Assembly: GCA_041441465.1 (NCBI GenBank)
Contig: JASDSY010000001.1
Span: forward strand, 179,267-243,266
Direction of reading: 5' to 3'
DNA length: 64,000 nt
Origin: JASDSY01 sp041441465
GTDB taxonomy: Bacteria > Muiribacteriota > UBA9980
The translations under genes and the position numbers were made by a program. Numbering within the stretch: the stretch's first letter is position 1; each line of letters starts with the position of its first letter. Under the pieces are notes generated by a model, which did no database searches, was not told the origin of the DNA, and worked only from the letters and a program-made list of their open reading frames with translations. This document shows, one piece after another, positions 17,751 to 25,903 of the stretch.

Positions 17751-20660
17751 TTATGCGACGTTTTTGAGGCGGCTTTCGTAATCAGCCAGGGTCCATAAAA
17801 CTTTTCTCGGCTTTTTATCCTCGAACGGACCTACAACGCCCATTTTTTCCATACGCTCCATAAGTTTCAGAGCTCTGTTGTGGCCGATTTTTAATGTCCT
17901 CTGAAGCATCGAAGCCGATCCCATCTTATTTTCAATAACAAGCCTTACCGCATCGTTTATTATTTCTTCAATTCCCGGATCGCTAGCGCCTGAAGCCATG
18001 TCGTCGAGTTCTTCGCCGCCTTCTTCGGCCTGCCTGTATTCGCTGATCTTGTCTTTTACCTCGTCGCTGTAACCCGGTTCATAATTTTTCTTCAAAAAGT
18101 CCGTTAATTTTTTTATCTCGGAATCCTTAACATAAGCGCCCTGGACCCTTACCGGTTTTGAAAGGCCGGAAGGAAAATAAAGCATATCGCCTTTTCCGAT
18201 GAGCTTTTCGGCGCCCTTACAATCGAGGATGGTGCGGGAATCCGTGACAGAGCTTACCGAAAACGCTATTCTCGAAGGCAGGTTCGCTTTAATCAGGCCG
18301 GTAATTACGTTTACGGAAGGGCGCTGGGTGGCTACCACAAGATGAATTCCTATTGCGCGTGCTTTCTGCGCAAGGCGGCATATATAATCCTCGATTTTAT
18401 TTGATTTATCGGTCATTATAAGGTCGGCGAGTTCGTCGATGAAAAATACGACATAAGGGAGCTTTTCAAGCCCCTCGAATGAAAGTTCGGCGAGGGCGGA
18501 GAGTTCTTTTGGCGTCGGATCGTATTCGCCCTTGACATATTCGTCAACCATCATATTGAAATTTTCAATGGATCGTATTCCAAATGCCTGAAGAAGCCTG
18601 TAACGGCGTTCCATTTCATAAATACCCCATTCGAGTACGAACGGCACTTCTTTTGTTTCGACAATAACCGGATGTATAAGGTGCGGAATATCATTATAGC
18701 CAGTTAATTCAACCATTTTTGGGTCAACCATTATAAGTTTCACTTCGTCCGGGCGTGCATGGCAAAGAAGGCTCGTTATTATGGTATTGATACAGACGCT
18801 CTTGCCTGAACCGGTAGTGCCGGCGATCAGAAGGTGCGGCATATTCCGTAAATCGGCGATTATCGGCTGGCCGGTGATTGTTTTTCCAAGCGCGAACAAA
18901 AGCGGCGATTTAGCATTTTTAAACTCCGGCATCATTATAAGTTCCGAGAAATAAACCGGCACCGGCTTCGGATTAGGCACTTCGATTCCTATAGCTGCCT
19001 TGCCCGGGATGGGCGCTTCCATACGCAGGCTGGTAGTGGCGAGTGAAAGCGCAATATCATCGCTTAAGCTTACAATTTTAGCGACTTTAACGCCTGTAGC
19101 CGGCTGCAGCTCATATCGGGTAACGGTCGGCCCCTGCGTTATGTGTATGACTTTAACTTCTATGTTAAAATTTTTAAATGTATTGACCATTTTTTCAGCC
19201 GTAGCCTTCAGCTCTTCCTCGCTGGTTTCCTCTATTTTAGCGGGCTTATCGAGTATAATGCCAAGTTCCGGATATTTATAGTTAGCGGTAAGTGTTTCTT
19301 CTGAATGTTCGCGGCGTTTGCTCAATTCTTCAGCCCTGTCTTCGGCAGCGCCGCTGTTAAATAACTCGGCTTCCGCTTTAGCCGCAGCTTCTGAATCGGA
19401 TTTAGCGCCGTTGATATAAGTTTTAGTTATGCTGACCCTTGAAAGCGCCTCGCGTAAATGCTCCGCTTCGCCGTTTTTCGACTCATCAGCGCCGCCAGGC
19501 ACACCGCCGCCATCCTCTTGTTTAACGTTTGAAGGGCGCTGTTCGGTTTCAGACGCGGCTTTTTTTTCGGATTCTTCCATTTTCTTTAAAGCTTCGCCGA
19601 CGGTAATATTGACAATCGACGGCTTATTTTGGGGCGTCTCCGATTCCTTTTCACCCAAATTTGAACTTTCCTGCTTTGACGGAGTTTCCGGCATATTTGA
19701 TTTAAAGCTGCCCGGCTTCACTTCTTCACTGGCAAAATTTTTCAGAAAATCAGTAATTTTCGAATCATTTTTAGCGACGCTTTCTGATAAATTGATTGAA
19801 GCTGCTGCTGCGGCCGCTTCGTTATTTTTTTCGCAATCCGGCTGTTTCGTCAAATTTCGTTCAGCTTCTTTGTTTTCGATTTCAGACAGCTCTTCGGCGA
19901 CAGATTTTACTTTAACGCTGACGCTTTGAACTCCGCTCTGTACGGAATAACCCGATTCGAACTTAGATTGAACATTTTCAGATTCTTTCTTATCGCCGCG
20001 CCTAAAAATTTTTCTTAAAAAATCAGCTGCGGAAATTACAAATTTCCAAATAAGCTCAAAAACAAATGTAATTGCAAATGCAGTGTAAAAAACAACGCCT
20101 TTAAGGAATGCCCAAACCATTTCGGGAAATTTTACTACAAAATATTCAAATAACGGCGCAAGCAATATATTAAAAGCCATCGATATGCCGATCAGAACGC
20201 CGAAAATGGAAATCACAAGCGAACCCGCGTTTCCTGCAGTTTTTACCATAAAAAGCACGATCGTACGGCCGAGCAATCCTCCTGTGCCGTTTAGAATTTC
20301 AAAAAATATATTCGATGAGAGCAGCAGTAAAAAATAGCCAAAGTATTCATATTTTCGGCCTATGACATAGCCGTGCATTATCTTTTGAATACCGCAATAC
20401 CAGAGTAAAAATGAAAAAAGGTACATCGTTACGCCGATTTTCACTTTAAGCCAGAGAAGGGCGTTATAAAAGCTGCCGAGATATCTCGATTCTGAAGGTT
20501 TGAGAACAAAGAAAAGCAATAGTATTATTGACGACAATATATATAAAAGGCCGATTATTTCAGAATTTTTCCTGACTTGTACGTCATCCTGAAAAGGCCT
20601 GGAATTATTTAAAATTTTCCGGGAAATTTTATTCGTGTTTTTTTCTTTATAATCTTTCAT
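17751..20660 (-). CDS. ftsK: FtsK/SpoIIIE DNA translocase
   Basis: FtsK pumps chromosomal DNA through the closing division septum. The 969-residue protein has four to five N-terminal membrane helices (about 35-207). A Ser/Glu/Ala-rich linker of about 270 residues follows. The RecA-like motor (about 480-870) has Walker A IAGTTGSGKSVCINTI and Walker B YVVFFIDELADLIM. The C-terminal winged-helix gamma domain (about 900-969, SMLQRTLKIGHNRALKLMERM) reads KOPS-type polar sequences. The linker is shorter than in E. coli FtsK and similar to SpoIIIE. The gene stands alone, with a terminator and tRNA upstream and a 319-base gap downstream. The next gene on the plus side is divergent. Confidence 0.96.
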   Translation of the reverse strand: MKDYKEKNTNKISRKILNNSRPFQDDVQVRKNSEIIGLLYILSSIILLLFFVLKPSESRYLGSFYNALLWLKVKIGVTMYLFSFLLWYCGIQKIMHGYVIGRKYEYFGYFLLLLSSNIFFEILNGTGGLLGRTIVLFMVKTAGNAGSLVISIFGVLIGISMAFNILLAPLFEYFVVKFPEMVWAFLKGVVFYTAFAITFVFELIWKFVISAADFLRKIFRRGDKKESENVQSKFESGYSVQSGVQSVSVKVKSVAEELSEIENKEAERNLTKQPDCEKNNEAAAAAASINLSESVAKNDSKITDFLKNFASEEVKPGSFKSNMPETPSKQESSNLGEKESETPQNKPSIVNITVGEALKKMEESEKKAASETEQRPSNVKQEDGGGVPGGADESKNGEAEHLREALSRVSITKTYINGAKSDSEAAAKAEAELFNSGAAEDRAEELSKRREHSEETLTANYKYPELGIILDKPAKIEETSEEELKATAEKMVNTFKNFNIEVKVIHITQGPTVTRYELQPATGVKVAKIVSLSDDIALSLATTSLRMEAPIPGKAAIGIEVPNPKPVPVYFSELIMMPEFKNAKSPLLFALGKTITGQPIIADLRNMPHLLIAGTTGSGKSVCINTIITSLLCHARPDEVKLIMVDPKMVELTGYNDIPHLIHPVIVETKEVPFVLEWGIYEMERRYRLLQAFGIRSIENFNMMVDEYVKGEYDPTPKELSALAELSFEGLEKLPYVVFFIDELADLIMTDKSNKIEDYICRLAQKARAIGIHLVVATQRPSVNVITGLIKANLPSRIAFSVSSVTDSRTILDCKGAEKLIGKGDMLYFPSGLSKPVRVQGAYVKDSEIKKLTDFLKKNYEPGYSDEVKDKISEYRQAEEGGEELDDMASGASDPGIEEIINDAVRLVIENKMGSASMLQRTLKIGHNRALKLMERMEKMGVVGPFEDKKPRKVLWTLADYESRLKNVA

Positions 20661-20753
20661 TTAATAAATGTACTCGTATTTTCAATAATTTTTAGTAAAA
20701 AAATAAAAATGTTCACTATTTATTTAAAGTCATTTTTTATTTTTATTGATATA

Positions 20754-20782
20754 TATATAACAAAACTTAAGAGTATTTTCAA
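20754..20782 (-). promoter_or_regulatory. Candidate ftsK promoter
   Basis: On the minus strand TTGAAA (20777-20782), a 17-base spacer and TATATA (20754-20759) form a sigma-70-like promoter about 95 bases upstream of the ftsK ATG and downstream of the tRNA terminator. The region is very AT-rich, so a chance match is possible. Confidence 0.45.
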
Positions 20783-20819
20783 TCAATTTTTTTAAAATAA
20801 TAAAAAAAATAAAATAAAA

Positions 20820-20849
20820 ACAGGAACTCTAATAAATTAAAGCTCCTGT
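20820..20849 (-). terminator. Intrinsic terminator of tRNA-Gln
   Basis: A nine-base-pair stem (ACAGGAGCT/AGTTCCTGT with one G-U pair, 12-base loop) begins 30 bases after the tRNA 3' end and is followed on the minus strand by a long T-rich run. It separates the tRNA from ftsK. Confidence 0.8.
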
Positions 20850-20878
20850 TCTTTTTCTGGATATTTATTTTGTTAAGG

Positions 20879-20949
20879 CTGGGGAGGAAAGAATCGAACT
20901 CTCACATACAGATCCAGAATCTGCTGTCCTACCATTAGACGACTCCCCA
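20879..20949 (-). tRNA. tRNA-Gln (anticodon CTG)
   Basis: The 71-base minus-strand sequence folds as a full cloverleaf. The acceptor stem is TGGGGAG/CTCCCCA with discriminator G. The anticodon stem is GCAGA/TCTGT with loop TTCTGGA (anticodon CTG, plus-strand 20915-20917). The T arm is GAGAG-TTCGATT-CTTTC, and the D loop is AATGGTAG. The U1-A72 pair and the loop are typical of bacterial tRNA-Gln. The 3' CCA is not encoded (GCC then T), so a CCA-adding enzyme is needed. It decodes CAG; a UUG isoacceptor for CAA should exist elsewhere in the genome. Confidence 0.95.
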
Positions 20950-20962
20950 AATTTCATTTCCT

Positions 20963-21028
20963 ATGTTATCACAACCTTAAAAAAATGTCAAGTAGTTTGT
21001 TGACATTTTTTTAAAAATGTTATAATAT
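20963..21028. promoter_or_regulatory. Divergent promoters of tRNA-Gln and trx within a 15-bp perfect inverted repeat
   Basis: The sequence TTAAAAAAATGTCAA (20977-20991) is repeated as its exact reverse complement at 21000-21014, eight bases apart. Each arm contains a TTGACA -35 box facing outwards. To the left, 17 bases on, is TAACAT (20963-20968) for the tRNA. To the right, 17 bases on, is TAATAT (21023-21028), overlapping TATAAT at 21021-21026, for thioredoxin. The boxes and symmetry are seen directly; shared regulation is inferred. Confidence 0.75.
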
Positions 21029-21070
21029 TTAATTAGTTCATAAGAAAAACATAAATAATGGAGGTTTTTA

Positions 21071-21385
21071 ATGCTACACATATCAGAAGCAAATTTTGAA
21101 GCAGAAGTTGCGCAAAGTCAAATCCCGGTTATTATAGATTTTTTTGCGACATGGTGCGGGCCGTGCAAAATGATTGCGCCGATTTTCGAAGAACTCTCAA
21201 AAGAATACGACGGCAAGGTAAAATTCGGCAAAATAGATATCGACGAATGCTCCAACCTTGCAGGCAAATTTAAGATAAGAGGCGTTCCGACTCTCATGAT
21301 TTTCAAGGGCGGCAATCCTGTTTCCACAATGGTAGGCGCGCAGCCTAAAAATAAAATAGACGAAGAAATCAAAAAACATCTGTAA
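21071..21385 (+). CDS. trxA: Thioredoxin
   Basis: This is a 104-residue cytoplasmic dithiol-disulfide reductase reduced by thioredoxin reductase. The active site WCGPCK is at residues 28-33, with the buried Asp in IIDFFATW. The cis-proline loop is RGVPTLMIFKGG. The length equals that of classical thioredoxins, with no signal peptide. The start has GGAGG eight bases upstream and a promoter about 45-70 bases upstream. It is followed after 108 bases by a PspA gene on the same strand with its own strong ribosome site, so the two may share a transcript. Confidence 0.95.
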   Translation: MLHISEANFEAEVAQSQIPVIIDFFATWCGPCKMIAPIFEELSKEYDGKVKFGKIDIDECSNLAGKFKIRGVPTLMIFKGGNPVSTMVGAQPKNKIDEEIKKHL

Positions 21386-21493
21386 TGAGTCGTCAAAAAT
21401 AAGTTGTCAAAAAAATGTCGGAAATTATTTCAAAGGTTCATTTACAAGGCCGGCAAGTGTAGAAAAGTTGCCTAAAAATATGGAGGTGCAGTA

Positions 21494-22165
21494 ATGGGTA
21501 TATTTTCAAGAATCCAATCTATTATTTCAGCAAAAATTAACGGCGTTTTAGATATGGCCGAAGATCCAGAACAGATGATAGACCAGACGCTCAACGAAAT
21601 GCAGGACTGCCTGCGCGAAGCGAAAGTGGCCGTTTCCAGGGCTGTCCGCGACAAAAACCTTCTCGAACAAAAATGCGCCGACACAGACAAACAGGTAGAA
21701 TACTGGCAGGATAAAGCCAAGCTGGCAGTCGAAAAAAATGACGATGCGCTGGCTAAAGAAGCTTTAAAGCGTAAAAAAGAATATGCCGATATTTCGACAG
21801 ACCTTAAACTGCAGCTTGACACAATGGTAAAAAACGTCGAAGCCCTTAAAAATTCAGTTGCCGCCTTAGAATCAAAAATGGAAGAGGCGCGCCGCAAAAA
21901 AGAAGTGCTTCTTGCGCGCAAAAAAAATGCGGAAGCGTCCATAAAGATCAATGAAAATGTAAGCCAGTACTCTTCAGTTAACACGACGGCATTCGACACA
22001 TTCGACAGGATGGAAAAAAAAGTTAACGAAAAAGAGGCCGAAGCTCAGGCGGTTCAGGAACTGGCCAATCCAGATATCGACCTTAAAACCAAATTTAAAA
22101 ACCTCGAAGAAAATGACGAAGTCGATAAAGACCTTGCCGAGTTAAAAAAACAAATGGGAAAATAA
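21494..22165 (+). CDS. pspA: PspA/IM30 (Vipp1) family membrane-stress protein
   Basis: The 223-residue product begins MGIFSRIQSIISAKINGVLD, with an amphipathic N-terminal helix of the kind that binds stressed membranes. The family motif AEDPEQMIDQTLNEMQDCLREAK follows, and then long helices to the end. PspA/IM30 proteins form ESCRT-III-like rods and rings that protect the inner membrane. No pspF, pspB or pspC genes are next to it, so the regulation differs from that of enterobacteria. GGAGGTG stands six bases before the ATG. A GC-rich hairpin follows the gene at 22207-22234. Confidence 0.93.
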   Translation: MGIFSRIQSIISAKINGVLDMAEDPEQMIDQTLNEMQDCLREAKVAVSRAVRDKNLLEQKCADTDKQVEYWQDKAKLAVEKNDDALAKEALKRKKEYADISTDLKLQLDTMVKNVEALKNSVAALESKMEEARRKKEVLLARKKNAEASIKINENVSQYSSVNTTAFDTFDRMEKKVNEKEAEAQAVQELANPDIDLKTKFKNLEENDEVDKDLAELKKQMGK

Positions 22166-22206
22166 AAATAATAACCGCAATTTGTAAGAATTTCTTCATT
22201 AAATTC

Positions 22207-22234
22207 CGCCCTCTCTCAATCCCGGGAGAGGGCG
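22207..22234 (+). terminator. GC-rich hairpin after pspA
   Basis: A perfect nine-base-pair stem CGCCCTCTC/GAGAGGGCG with a ten-base loop stands 41 bases after the pspA stop. It lacks a U-tract on the plus strand, so it may be a weak terminator or a 3' stability hairpin. Confidence 0.55.
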
Positions 22235-22346
22235 CTCCGTTAAAAATAAAAATAACACTGCAGGTTATTAACTTAAATTTTCAGCCCAAAAATACATAAA
22301 GAATTAAATAAAGCAAAATAATCAATAACACGAGAGGATATTATTT

Positions 22347-23375
22347 ATGCCGTCATTACTCGAAGCATTAAAACTCGCAAAAGAAAGGGGCGCCGCTCAG
22401 CAGTCCGGCCAGTCACCGACACCAGGCGGCACGGCAGGAATTACCGGCCAAATTTTTAACATACAGCAGCAGGCACAGCCCAAACAGCCAGTATCGCCTT
22501 ATTCCTTAAATTCCGACATAGTAAGTAAAATACTTGACACAATAACCGATATTCCTACACTTCCGACTATCGCCACTAAAGTGATGGACAGCATCAATAA
22601 TACAGACGCCACAGCCAAAGATGTCGCCGACATAATAAAAAACGATCAAGCGCTCACGGCAAAAATTTTACAGGTAAGCAATTCAGCATATTACGCCGGA
22701 TATAGCCAATGCACGACCGTGCAGAACGCCATCGCGCGCCTCGGCCTTTTACAGATAAAAAGAATGGTGCTTTCAATATCAATATTTGAAACATTTAATA
22801 AATACCAGAATACGATTTTTAACCTTAAGGATTTCTGGACGCATTCAATTGCGGTCGCGCACGCCTCCAAAATAATCGGAAAGCTGTCAAATTTCAGCGA
22901 TTCCGACGATCTTTTCACAGCCGGGCTTCTGCATGATATCGGCAAGCTCATAACTATAAAATACCTGCCTGAAATGTTCGAGGAAATAATAAAAAAAATG
23001 CAGTCATACCCTCCAGACACAGCATATTTCGATATTGAAAAAAATGAATTTCCGGTCAATCACTGCGATATCGGCTCATGGCTTTCAATAAAATGGAAAA
23101 TGTCGCGCGAAATCCAAAGCGTTATTTTTAACCATCACCTGCCGCCAATTACTTCGACAATTTTCGATAAAAACCTGATAATGTTCTCGGCTATAGTATA
23201 TATTGCCGACAAGCTTGTCAAAAAGCTTGAATTAGGTTTTTCCGGCGATAAAAACTGTTTAATCGACCAGGAAATATTAAATTATGTTTTAAAAGGCAAA
23301 ACAACCGCCGAAAAAATATGCGAAGAATTAACAAAATGCAAAAACATAATTGAAGCTACGACCGCTGTCGCGTAA
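22347..23375 (+). CDS. HDOD domain signalling protein
   Basis: After a Gln/Pro-rich, probably disordered N-terminus (about 1-50), residues 60-260 match the HDOD domain: ITDIPTLPTIATKVMDSINN, then VADIIKNDQALTAKILQVSNSAYY, then TAGLLHDIGKLI. HDOD proteins are non-catalytic or weakly catalytic relatives of HD phosphohydrolases that appear in stress, motility and c-di-GMP signalling. The HDIGK motif is retained here, so a residual phosphodiesterase activity cannot be excluded. No receiver or GGDEF domain is fused. The 342-residue gene has a GAGGAT ribosome site and stands alone between pspA and ahcY. Confidence 0.88.
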   Translation: MPSLLEALKLAKERGAAQQSGQSPTPGGTAGITGQIFNIQQQAQPKQPVSPYSLNSDIVSKILDTITDIPTLPTIATKVMDSINNTDATAKDVADIIKNDQALTAKILQVSNSAYYAGYSQCTTVQNAIARLGLLQIKRMVLSISIFETFNKYQNTIFNLKDFWTHSIAVAHASKIIGKLSNFSDSDDLFTAGLLHDIGKLITIKYLPEMFEEIIKKMQSYPPDTAYFDIEKNEFPVNHCDIGSWLSIKWKMSREIQSVIFNHHLPPITSTIFDKNLIMFSAIVYIADKLVKKLELGFSGDKNCLIDQEILNYVLKGKTTAEKICEELTKCKNIIEATTAVA

Positions 23376-23429
23376 AATTTAAATAACATTCAGTATGGCG
23401 GTATGGCGGAACTCAGCGGGTTAAATATT

Positions 23430-23468
23430 TTGACTTTTAATTTCCTATATGTTATAATATAGGAAATT
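23430..23468 (+). promoter_or_regulatory. ahcY promoter overlapped by a 30-bp palindrome
   Basis: TTGACT (23430-23435), a 17-base spacer and TATAAT (23453-23458) form a near-consensus promoter 58 bases upstream of the ahcY ATG. A perfect inverted repeat, AATTTCCTATAT (23439-23450) and ATATAGGAAATT (23457-23468) with a six-base centre, covers the spacer, the -10 box and the likely start point. A repressor bound there would block transcription. No SAH or SAM riboswitch signature is seen in the short leader. Confidence 0.75.
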
Positions 23469-23516
23469 TTTATAATTGATTATCCACAAAAAATAAAAAA
23501 TTAAAGGAGAATTTAA

Positions 23517-24869
23517 ATGCCACAGACACAAAAAGCAAAAAAAGCTGAAACAACCGGTATTGCTTACGCAAACCTTCCTTACAAAGTAAGGGACATCGAG
23601 TTAGCGGAATTAGGCCGCAAGGAAATCCAGATAGCTGAAAAAGAAATGCCGGGCCTTATGGCTTTACGCGAAAAATACGGCAAGACGCTTCCGTTAAAAG
23701 GCGCCCGCATTACAGGCTGCCTCCACATGACAATCCAGACCGCAGTTTTAATCGAAACGCTTATTAAACTTGGCGCCGAGGTAAGATGGTCGTCATGCAA
23801 TATTTACTCAACGCACGATCCTGCTGCTGCCGCGATCGCAAAAGCGGGCATACCGGTTTTCGCATGGAAAGGCGAAACTCTCGAAGAATACGACTGGTGC
23901 ATCGAGCAGACGCTTCATTTCGGTGGCGGCAAAGGGCCTAACATGCTCTTAGACGACGGCGGCGATCTGACGCTTTACGTGCATAACCAGCGCCCTGAAC
24001 TTTTGAAGGACATTTACGGTCTTTCGGAAGAAACAACGACTGGCGTTCACAGGCTTTACCAGATGCACGCGCGCGGCGAATTAAAAGTTCCTGCCATAAA
24101 CGTCAACGACTCGGTTACAAAATCAAAATTCGATAATCTCTACGGCTGCCGCGAATCATTGGCAGACGGCATAAAAAGAGCTACCGACGTTATGGTGGCA
24201 GGCAAAGTTGTCGTAGTATGCGGTTACGGCGATGTCGGCAAAGGCTGCGCACAGTCAATGCGCGGCTTTGGCGCACGCGTTTTAGTTACCGAAATCGACC
24301 CGATTATAGCGCTTCAGGCGGCAATGGAAGGCTATCAGGTAGTTACAATGGATGAAGCCGCTAAAATAGGCGATATATTCGTTACAGCCACAGGCTGCTG
24401 CGACGTCGTTACAGGCGAACACATGAAAGTTATGAAAGACCAGGCGATACTTTGCAATATCGGCCATTTCGATTCAGAAATCGAAATGAGCTGGCTCGAA
24501 GACAAGAAAAACAAAGTAACCGAATATAACATTAAACCTCAGGTGGATAAATTCGTATTCCCTGACGGCAAAGAAATCATCGTATTGGCCCGCGGCCGCC
24601 TGGTTAATCTCGGCTGCGCCCACGGCCATCCGTCATTTGTAATGAGCTCTTCGTTCACCAACCAGACAATAGCTCAAATCACGCTTTTCACTGAAAAAGG
24701 CAAATGGCCTGTAGGTGTCCATACACTTCCTAAGAAACTCGACGAGGAAGTCGCAAGATTGCACATCGGCAAACTCGGCGTTAAGCTCACAAAACTTACA
24801 AAAAAACAGGCCGATTATCTTGGAATTCCAGTCGAAGGCCCTTACAAACCTGACACATACAGATATTAA
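23517..24869 (+). CDS. ahcY: Adenosylhomocysteinase (S-adenosylhomocysteine hydrolase)
   Basis: The NAD-dependent enzyme splits S-adenosylhomocysteine into adenosine and homocysteine, removing the product inhibitor of SAM methylases. The 450-residue protein has the substrate-domain motifs DDGGDLT, EETTTGVHRLYQM and NVNDSVTKSKFDNLYGCRES (catalytic Lys/Asp/Asn). The Rossmann motif is GYGDVGKGCAQ, and the C-terminal tail PYKPDTYRY supplies the NAD-binding Lys and Tyr. The usual STQDHAAAAI reads STHDPAAAAI here; the key Asp is kept. A GGAGA ribosome site precedes the ATG. With metK elsewhere in the window it forms part of the methyl cycle. A strong terminator follows. Confidence 0.97.
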   Translation: MPQTQKAKKAETTGIAYANLPYKVRDIELAELGRKEIQIAEKEMPGLMALREKYGKTLPLKGARITGCLHMTIQTAVLIETLIKLGAEVRWSSCNIYSTHDPAAAAIAKAGIPVFAWKGETLEEYDWCIEQTLHFGGGKGPNMLLDDGGDLTLYVHNQRPELLKDIYGLSEETTTGVHRLYQMHARGELKVPAINVNDSVTKSKFDNLYGCRESLADGIKRATDVMVAGKVVVVCGYGDVGKGCAQSMRGFGARVLVTEIDPIIALQAAMEGYQVVTMDEAAKIGDIFVTATGCCDVVTGEHMKVMKDQAILCNIGHFDSEIEMSWLEDKKNKVTEYNIKPQVDKFVFPDGKEIIVLARGRLVNLGCAHGHPSFVMSSSFTNQTIAQITLFTEKGKWPVGVHTLPKKLDEEVARLHIGKLGVKLTKLTKKQADYLGIPVEGPYKPDTYRY

Positions 24870-24926
24870 TCGCGGCGGTTAACTTATAAAATCAGGTTTA
24901 TGAATCAAAATTCATAGAACATAAAT

Positions 24927-24967
24927 AAAAAATGCTGTCAGATTTTAATCCGGCAGCATTTTTTTAT
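24927..24967 (+). terminator. Intrinsic terminator of ahcY
   Basis: The stem AATGCTGTC/GGCAGCATT (one G-U pair, 12-base loop), followed by a run of T, stands about 60 bases after the ahcY stop. The preceding A-run makes it partly bidirectional. Confidence 0.9.
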
Positions 24968-25010
24968 TAGCACGCAATATTTTTATGACACTGCATATTT
25001 CAAAAATTAT

Positions 25011-25140
25011 CATCGCGAATATTCTAATTTCGCGCCAGGATTATTTTTTCATTATAGCCGCGAACATACCGAACACGGACACGCCTTATTACAATCTGCT
25101 AATCAGCCTTACACTTGCTTTTTTCCTAAAAGTACATTAG
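25011..25140 (+). pseudogene. Rearrangement scar: partial copies of response-regulator and kdpA sequence
   Basis: Bases 25028-25060 repeat 25338-25370, inside the neighbouring response-regulator gene, with one mismatch in 33. Directly after, 25071-25115 aligns with the kdpA 3' region (about 29546-29590), including an exact 13-base match. One plus-strand frame reads DTPYYNLLISLTL where KdpA has NTPYYNVLLGLTM. The patch has no start or ribosome site and ends at TAG 25138-25140. It is most simply a relic of a duplication around the kdp locus, although a paralogous gene remnant would look the same. Confidence 0.45.
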
Positions 25141-25156
25141 CGTTTTTCTGCAATTT

Positions 25157-25762
25157 TTAATTAAATTTAGAATTAAATAAATTGTATGTCTCTTCAAATT
25201 TTCGCGCCGCCTCAAAATTTCCGGCAATTTTATGAGCTTTTGAAAACAGCAGGTATATTTCTTTTTTTTCAGGAGAAACAGTTATTAGCTCCTTCAAAAT
25301 TTCAAGCGCCTCGGCTGCTTTATTTTCATCAATAAATTTTCGCGCCAGAATTATTTTTTCATTATAGCCGGCAGGAGCTGGCTCGGCAATCAACTCATTA
25401 ATTCCGCCTGAAAATAATTCATTCAGAAGCGATTTTATTTTCACGGCGGTAAAAGGTTTTTGAAGATATGCTAAAGCGCCCATCTGAGTGCATTCGACAG
25501 CATTTTTTATAGTGGCAAATGCCGTCATTATAACGACAGGTATTTTTATTCCGTTATTTCTTATATGCCTTAAAATCTCAGTCCCGCTCATGCCCGGCAA
25601 TTTTATGTCCAGAAACGCCAGATCGATTTTTTCCTGATCGAAAATTTTTAACGCGTCAGGGCCGTTTACTGCGCTGAACACTTTATAACCTTCAAGTTCA
25701 AGGCATGTAGTAAGCAGGACTCTTATATTTTTAGTATCATCAACGATAAGAACTGTTTTCAA
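25157..25762 (-). CDS. Response regulator, receiver domain fused to TPR helices
   Basis: Residues 1-118 are a complete receiver: acidic pair D8/D9, phospho-acceptor D52 (FLDIKLPG), T80 and K102 (QKPF). The C-terminal 80 residues are not a DNA-binding domain. They look like two TPR-type helical hairpins (ARKFIDENKAAEALEILKEL and YLLFSKAHKIAGNFEAARKF), so output is probably by protein contact. The start codon is TTG, with GGGG six bases upstream. It lies 141 bases downstream of a histidine kinase on the same strand, its likely partner. It is not KdpE, which carries an OmpR-type winged helix. Confidence 0.88.
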   Translation of the reverse strand: MKTVLIVDDTKNIRVLLTTCLELEGYKVFSAVNGPDALKIFDQEKIDLAFLDIKLPGMSGTEILRHIRNNGIKIPVVIMTAFATIKNAVECTQMGALAYLQKPFTAVKIKSLLNELFSGGINELIAEPAPAGYNEKIILARKFIDENKAAEALEILKELITVSPEKKEIYLLFSKAHKIAGNFEAARKFEETYNLFNSKFN

Positions 25763-25903
25763 ATTAAACCCCGACGTTTACATAAAATTAATTTTTTCGA
25801 TTTAAAATATGCCGGCTAATTTCTCAAAACCTTCATAATTGATAACTGCTTCAAATAAAATAACGAACTTGCGGCTATTTAATAATTATCATGTAATGTT
25901 AAA

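Noticed and set aside
23459..23516. SAH riboswitch before ahcY
   Set aside because: The leader is too short (about 50 bases) and lacks the conserved SAH-aptamer motif; the palindrome lies mostly upstream of the start site.
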